Part shown: positions 60,396 through 64,000 of the stretch, piece by piece
How the letters are laid out: each line of letters begins with the position of its first letter
Position numbering within the stretch: the stretch's first letter is position 1
Assembly: GCF_036669915.1 (NCBI RefSeq)
Contig: NC_089316.1
Location: 6,116,271 to 6,180,270, forward strand
Origin: Pocillopora verrucosa
Lineage: Eukaryota > Cnidaria > Anthozoa > Scleractinia > Pocilloporidae
Length of the DNA: 64,000 nucleotides
Direction of reading: 5' to 3'
Made by a program: the position numbers and the translations under genes
Notes under the pieces: model-generated
The model's input: only the letters and a program-made list of their open reading frames with translations
Told to the model about the DNA's origin: nothing
Databases searched by the model: none

Positions 60396-63300
60396 TTAAC
60401 CAAGATAAAACACCTCCCAGTCATCAGGTGAGAAGTGTGGCGTACCAGCCAAGATTGTGGCTGGCGTATTTGCTCCTTTTGGTGTCTCGTAGTAGTTAAG
60501 GTGGGAGTATGAATTATTGTTACTGTTAGCATTATCCGAAATGTAAATGTCCCCGCCACCTCCAAATGTTGGACCATACCCCTGTGACCTGTAAATTGCA
60601 TATTGTGGCTGTAAAACCATGCTCTTAAATGGATGCAGTTCTTCTTTGTTCCGTAGAGAAAATATGAACGCATTGGAAGTGTAGCCATTACCACTAGAAG
60701 AATCTAAAGAACAAAAGGGTAGGTACAATTTAAACTACTGCCTTGTTTGGGTAAGGAAGTGGTTGAAGGGTCGCTGACTAGAACACCGCACAATGGAAAT
60801 ATCAGAGACTGGTTATTTGCGTACTTTAGCGTTTCGAGGAATAATGAATTCGAAGTTCAATGAAAGTCTATTTACCCCAAGCAATATCAGTGTATCCTCC
60901 AAACAAGTACTGGCCATTTTTGATGATGGTCAGGGTGTTTGGTTTAAAGTCGCACCTGTCGTGAAAGGTTTTTACAGCCCAGCCGTGTGTGGAGGCGCGG
61001 TGGCATAGCAGCCATCGTGAAGTATTTCCCACGGCGGGTGCTAGGAAATGTGAAAGGTTGCCGAGAAAGCTCCCGATGTTTGACAAAATTGTAGAGTTGA
61101 TGGACAGACCTGCAAAATAAAGCAACGATGTCACATTGTGAAGATTATGAAAGTCATTCTGACACAAATAGAGTTTTTCATCAATTATGATTGGTAATGG
61201 CGGTTTGCAGATTGCAAATTTCACGTATCCCGAAATATTGTGAAAGCTAACAGACAAACCAAAGCAAACACAATTTGAGGGTGATGATCATTTAAAATGA
61301 TAATTTTTAATTTATAATTAATTTGTAATAAAATTATGGAACTGGAAAACACTAACAAAATTAACAAATATCCTTGTATAACTGGCTGACTGACCATAGG
61401 TGCAGGATAATTTAGAACGTTGTATCAATTTTCGATTCTGACTAAATTCGTAATAACGCTATATTTGTAACGTTTTTTATATAGGTCAAAACACAAAGCC
61501 GCTGCAGCTGTCCCATAGCATTACCCTTGTATCTATTAAATTGTTGCGTAAGCCTTACCAGATACATTTTCACATCGAGGACCAAGAAATCCAGGCGGAC
61601 AACCGCAGTCGAAACTATTGAGTCGATCAATGCAGGTTCCATTATGCAGACATGGATCATCCTTGCAGTCGTTGATGTCTGTAGAAAAGGTATAAAGGCA
61701 TTAAACCTGTTACAAAATAGCTCTTCTGCAGCTCTTGTGGTCCCTATAAGAATTGGGAAATCTATTCTTGTCGTTAGGAAGAGTTACGCAGCCCTCGAGA
61801 GTGCACGGAGTCTCTGATCAGTGGTCTAGAACGAGAACCGCTGTGAGGACGCAATGGTTTTTAAATGTAGGGTGTTCGGCAACGAACACATAATTTTTTT
61901 GTTGTTCGAAATGAAGAACCTGTCATCTTGGAAAGGATTAGTAAAATATTGACGATCACGTGGAGACGTGGTCTCCAGTAATTTGAACGTTGACATTTGT
62001 TCAAAACTTTTCGAAAACTAAAGATAGAAACAAGGATGAAGCCGATCGACACACTTAACTATCTAGATGTCAAAATATTTTAACCTTTATGGAGGTCAGA
62101 GTCGAAAAAAAACTGCGTCCTAACAGGCTCTTCCTTTCCATTTTTCAACGAGATGCTTAAGCCTTTGGGTTTCGTTTAAACTAAAGTAAATATAAGAGGA
62201 AAAACCAATTTCGACTGAGTACTGATTCCTTTGCGGTAGACTCACTTGTTTGGCAATCTTTTCCCGTAAATCCGATGGCGCAAACACATACATAACTCTT
62301 GGTATTGTACTGTGGCACACATGTCCCGCCATTTTGGCAAGGTCCATTGGAGCATGGGGTCTACAAAGGAAACATGGGAAAAACAATGAGTAGGTAACAC
62401 ATATAAGACCAGCGCTCTTAACTAATGACTTAGCTAAGCGAACAAACGTAACCATAAACAAAGTCAAGCCAACGCATAAAACTCAGGCTATTTTCCGAAA
62501 ATGGTGGGATTAACTATGAAAAGAGGAACCTGTCTCCCCCTCTTACTTTTGCGTGTCGTTTGGATGGGAAATACAGAAACCCTTCAATCGAAGGTCCAGT
62601 TGCAGTCTTTGTACTGTTTAGAAGAAAGAGACTTGAACCTTCCCCTTCCCTCCCCTTCGCTATCATTCTCCAGAAAAATGAACTCTTTGTCATGTTAACG
62701 ATCAACGAAGGATTTTAATTAAATCGAACAGGTGTTATAGAAAACGTCCCGTATTGCGAAATCATACACGCCTAAAATAATATCTTAAAAATCATCATTT
62801 TGGCGAGACCTAAGTATTCGGGTCAGAAAATAGTTTTAGAGTTCCTGTTCTACTTGCCAACTATATTTGAAGACAGCCAAAGAGCAGTTAGATTTGCGCC
62901 TAAACACCGACATCGAATTTTCATCGTCGTTTTCATTTATCTCCGGCACCAAAAATTAAGCACTATCGTATTTACTACAAATTTATTTTGGTCAGTAGCC
63001 TGACCCAAGCTTTCAAACACGGCGATTATAAGGGGAACGAAGTCGTGATAAGCAAGCAAAGGATATGAATCGAAATTATTCAAACATGTAAGTTGAAATA
63101 ATTTTCTTCTTTCATTAAAATTAATGGATAATTTATTTCTATGGAAAGGATTCTTAAGAAATTAATTTAGGCGTGTATGATTTCGCAATAAGGCACTTTT
63201 TCTAAAACACCTGTTCGATTTAATTAAAAATGTATTTTCCTTTGGGGCTTTTCTCCTATTGAAGATAATATTGAACCAGGTTACTTACCCAAATACTGTA

Positions 63301-63751
63301 ATGATGAAAACCACGCTTTTCGGTAAATTTGCCCGAATTGTTGTACTTGTCTGATGGAAGCAGTTTACACAGGAGTGTTCCGGTCACGGCCTCCAAGTTG
63401 TACGAAAAACACTTTGGGTTGGCTGCACAGGCAAATCCACATTCGTCACCGTCTTCAACTTGGGCTGAACTGATCTCTGTGATATCCAAGTAAGAATCTT
63501 TTTCTTCTACCATCATCATCAACAACACGCCCTCTGAGGAATCTCGATTGAGACCTTTGAAATAAAAGGTCCAAGAAGTTTTTAGAAACTGCCACTGACA
63601 TAGCTCTGCTAAACGCTATTACCATCACAAATAACGAACGAAAGTTAAAATTATCGCAGAAAATAAACTTTACAGTACCTTGCGAAGTATGAAGACTACC
63701 ATAAAGGCAGACCAGTAAATGCAAACATTTTCGAAGGACGTCGAGTCTCAT
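60396..63751 (-). CDS. Locus H: secreted PAN-EGF-cbEGF-TLDc protein (divergent lineage)
   Basis: Six exons: 63679-63751 (signal, MRLDVLRKCLHLLVCLYG), 63289-63608 (PAN), 62246-62360 (EGF1), 61559-61678 (EGF2), 60876-61109 and 60396-60703 (TLDc); 1170 nt (389 residues), all GT-AG and in frame. The PAN acceptor is placed at GTTTAG/CAGAG, 20 nt upstream of the obvious homology, because only that choice preserves phase. EGF2 is two residues longer than in A-D and starts NINDCKDDPCLHNGTC, which fits a calcium-binding EGF (D/N-I-N-D-C). The TLDc motifs are complete (VSLLYF is intronic; [42 protein letters not shown]). With pseudogene G it forms a separate branch of the family. Confidence 0.8.
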
Positions 63752-64000
63752 ATCTTATCTCTCTGAGATGTTGAATTGTTATAATATACGATATAACAGC
63801 ACAGAACGAATGACTTTATTAAAGCAATAATATTGACATAAGAGGCTTTTAAGAGGAACGTTTTGAAAAAATATTTGTTTTTATTTGACCAGAAGGAAAT
63901 GCAATTAAATGACGCGAGTACGGTTTTTAGGTTATTGGCTTGGCCTTAACCTCTTTTATAATTGGGAAAAGCTTTTTTTTTTTTCTGTTTGAAATATCAA
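63752..64000. other. 5' flank of locus H, truncated by window end
   Basis: Resembles the flank upstream of locus G (54640-54800), including GACCAGAAGGAAATG. The window ends inside this flank, so the array may continue. Confidence 0.55.

Overview
This is animal nuclear DNA, most probably from an anthozoan cnidarian (a stony coral or close relative). It is AT-rich, has short exons with GT-AG introns, and carries many short foldback and tRNA-derived repeats of the kind common in coral genomes. Its genes encode secreted PAN-EGF proteins ending in a TLDc or a D8C (uromodulin/GP2/OIT3-type) domain. The species assignment is inference. No prokaryotic gene organisation, rRNA gene, intact tRNA gene or CRISPR array was seen.

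The window is a tandem array of nine related loci, all on the minus strand. I label them A to I by relationship; G lies before I and H is last. Five TLDc-type loci have a consistent open exon chain: A (3731-6935), C (19785-23662), D (26386-30306), E (35040-38236) and H (60396-63751). The usual chain is six exons: signal peptide, PAN/apple, EGF1, EGF2, TLDc N-half, TLDc C-half, with intron phases 1-0-1-1-1. E has lost the EGF2 exon without losing frame, and its PAN exon is followed by a collapsed EGF plus PAN-tail duplication. Locus F (44157-47472) uses the same signal-PAN-EGF1 front end but ends in a D8C exon that joins in the same phase. Locus B (11598-14867) is its broken sister, with a degenerate, mostly deleted D8C exon. 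G (51272-54635) is a TLDc pseudogene with in-frame stops. I (56252-57485) is an orphan TLDc remnant with frameshifts.

Sequences between genes are also duplicated. The A-B and E-F blocks are related over roughly 11-12 kb, and the spacers near 1.5-3.7, 17.4-19.8, 31.2-35.0 and 58.2-60.4 kb are versions of one another. A 775-bp piece of that spacer is tandemly repeated four times at 31306-34405.

Mobile DNA has entered the array, and paralogous copies often preserve the empty site. There is a 2.3-kb TTAA-flanked inverted-repeat transposon (38574-40891). A 1.15-kb tyrosine-recombinase element (49431-50582) has PAT/Ngaro-like split direct repeats. Foldback elements lie at 1237-1502, 10427-10577, 11008-11140 and 48044-48154, tRNA-derived SINE-like elements near 22.3-22.5 and 55.8-56.0 kb, and two Penelope-like, hammerhead-like termini at 17405-17434 and 58171-58200.

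The TLDc genes probably encode secreted, disulphide-rich recognition or matrix proteins of about 344-389 residues. The D8C gene offers the same recognition front end with a different C-terminal module. Their function is unknown; immunity, allorecognition or mucus/matrix roles are guesses.
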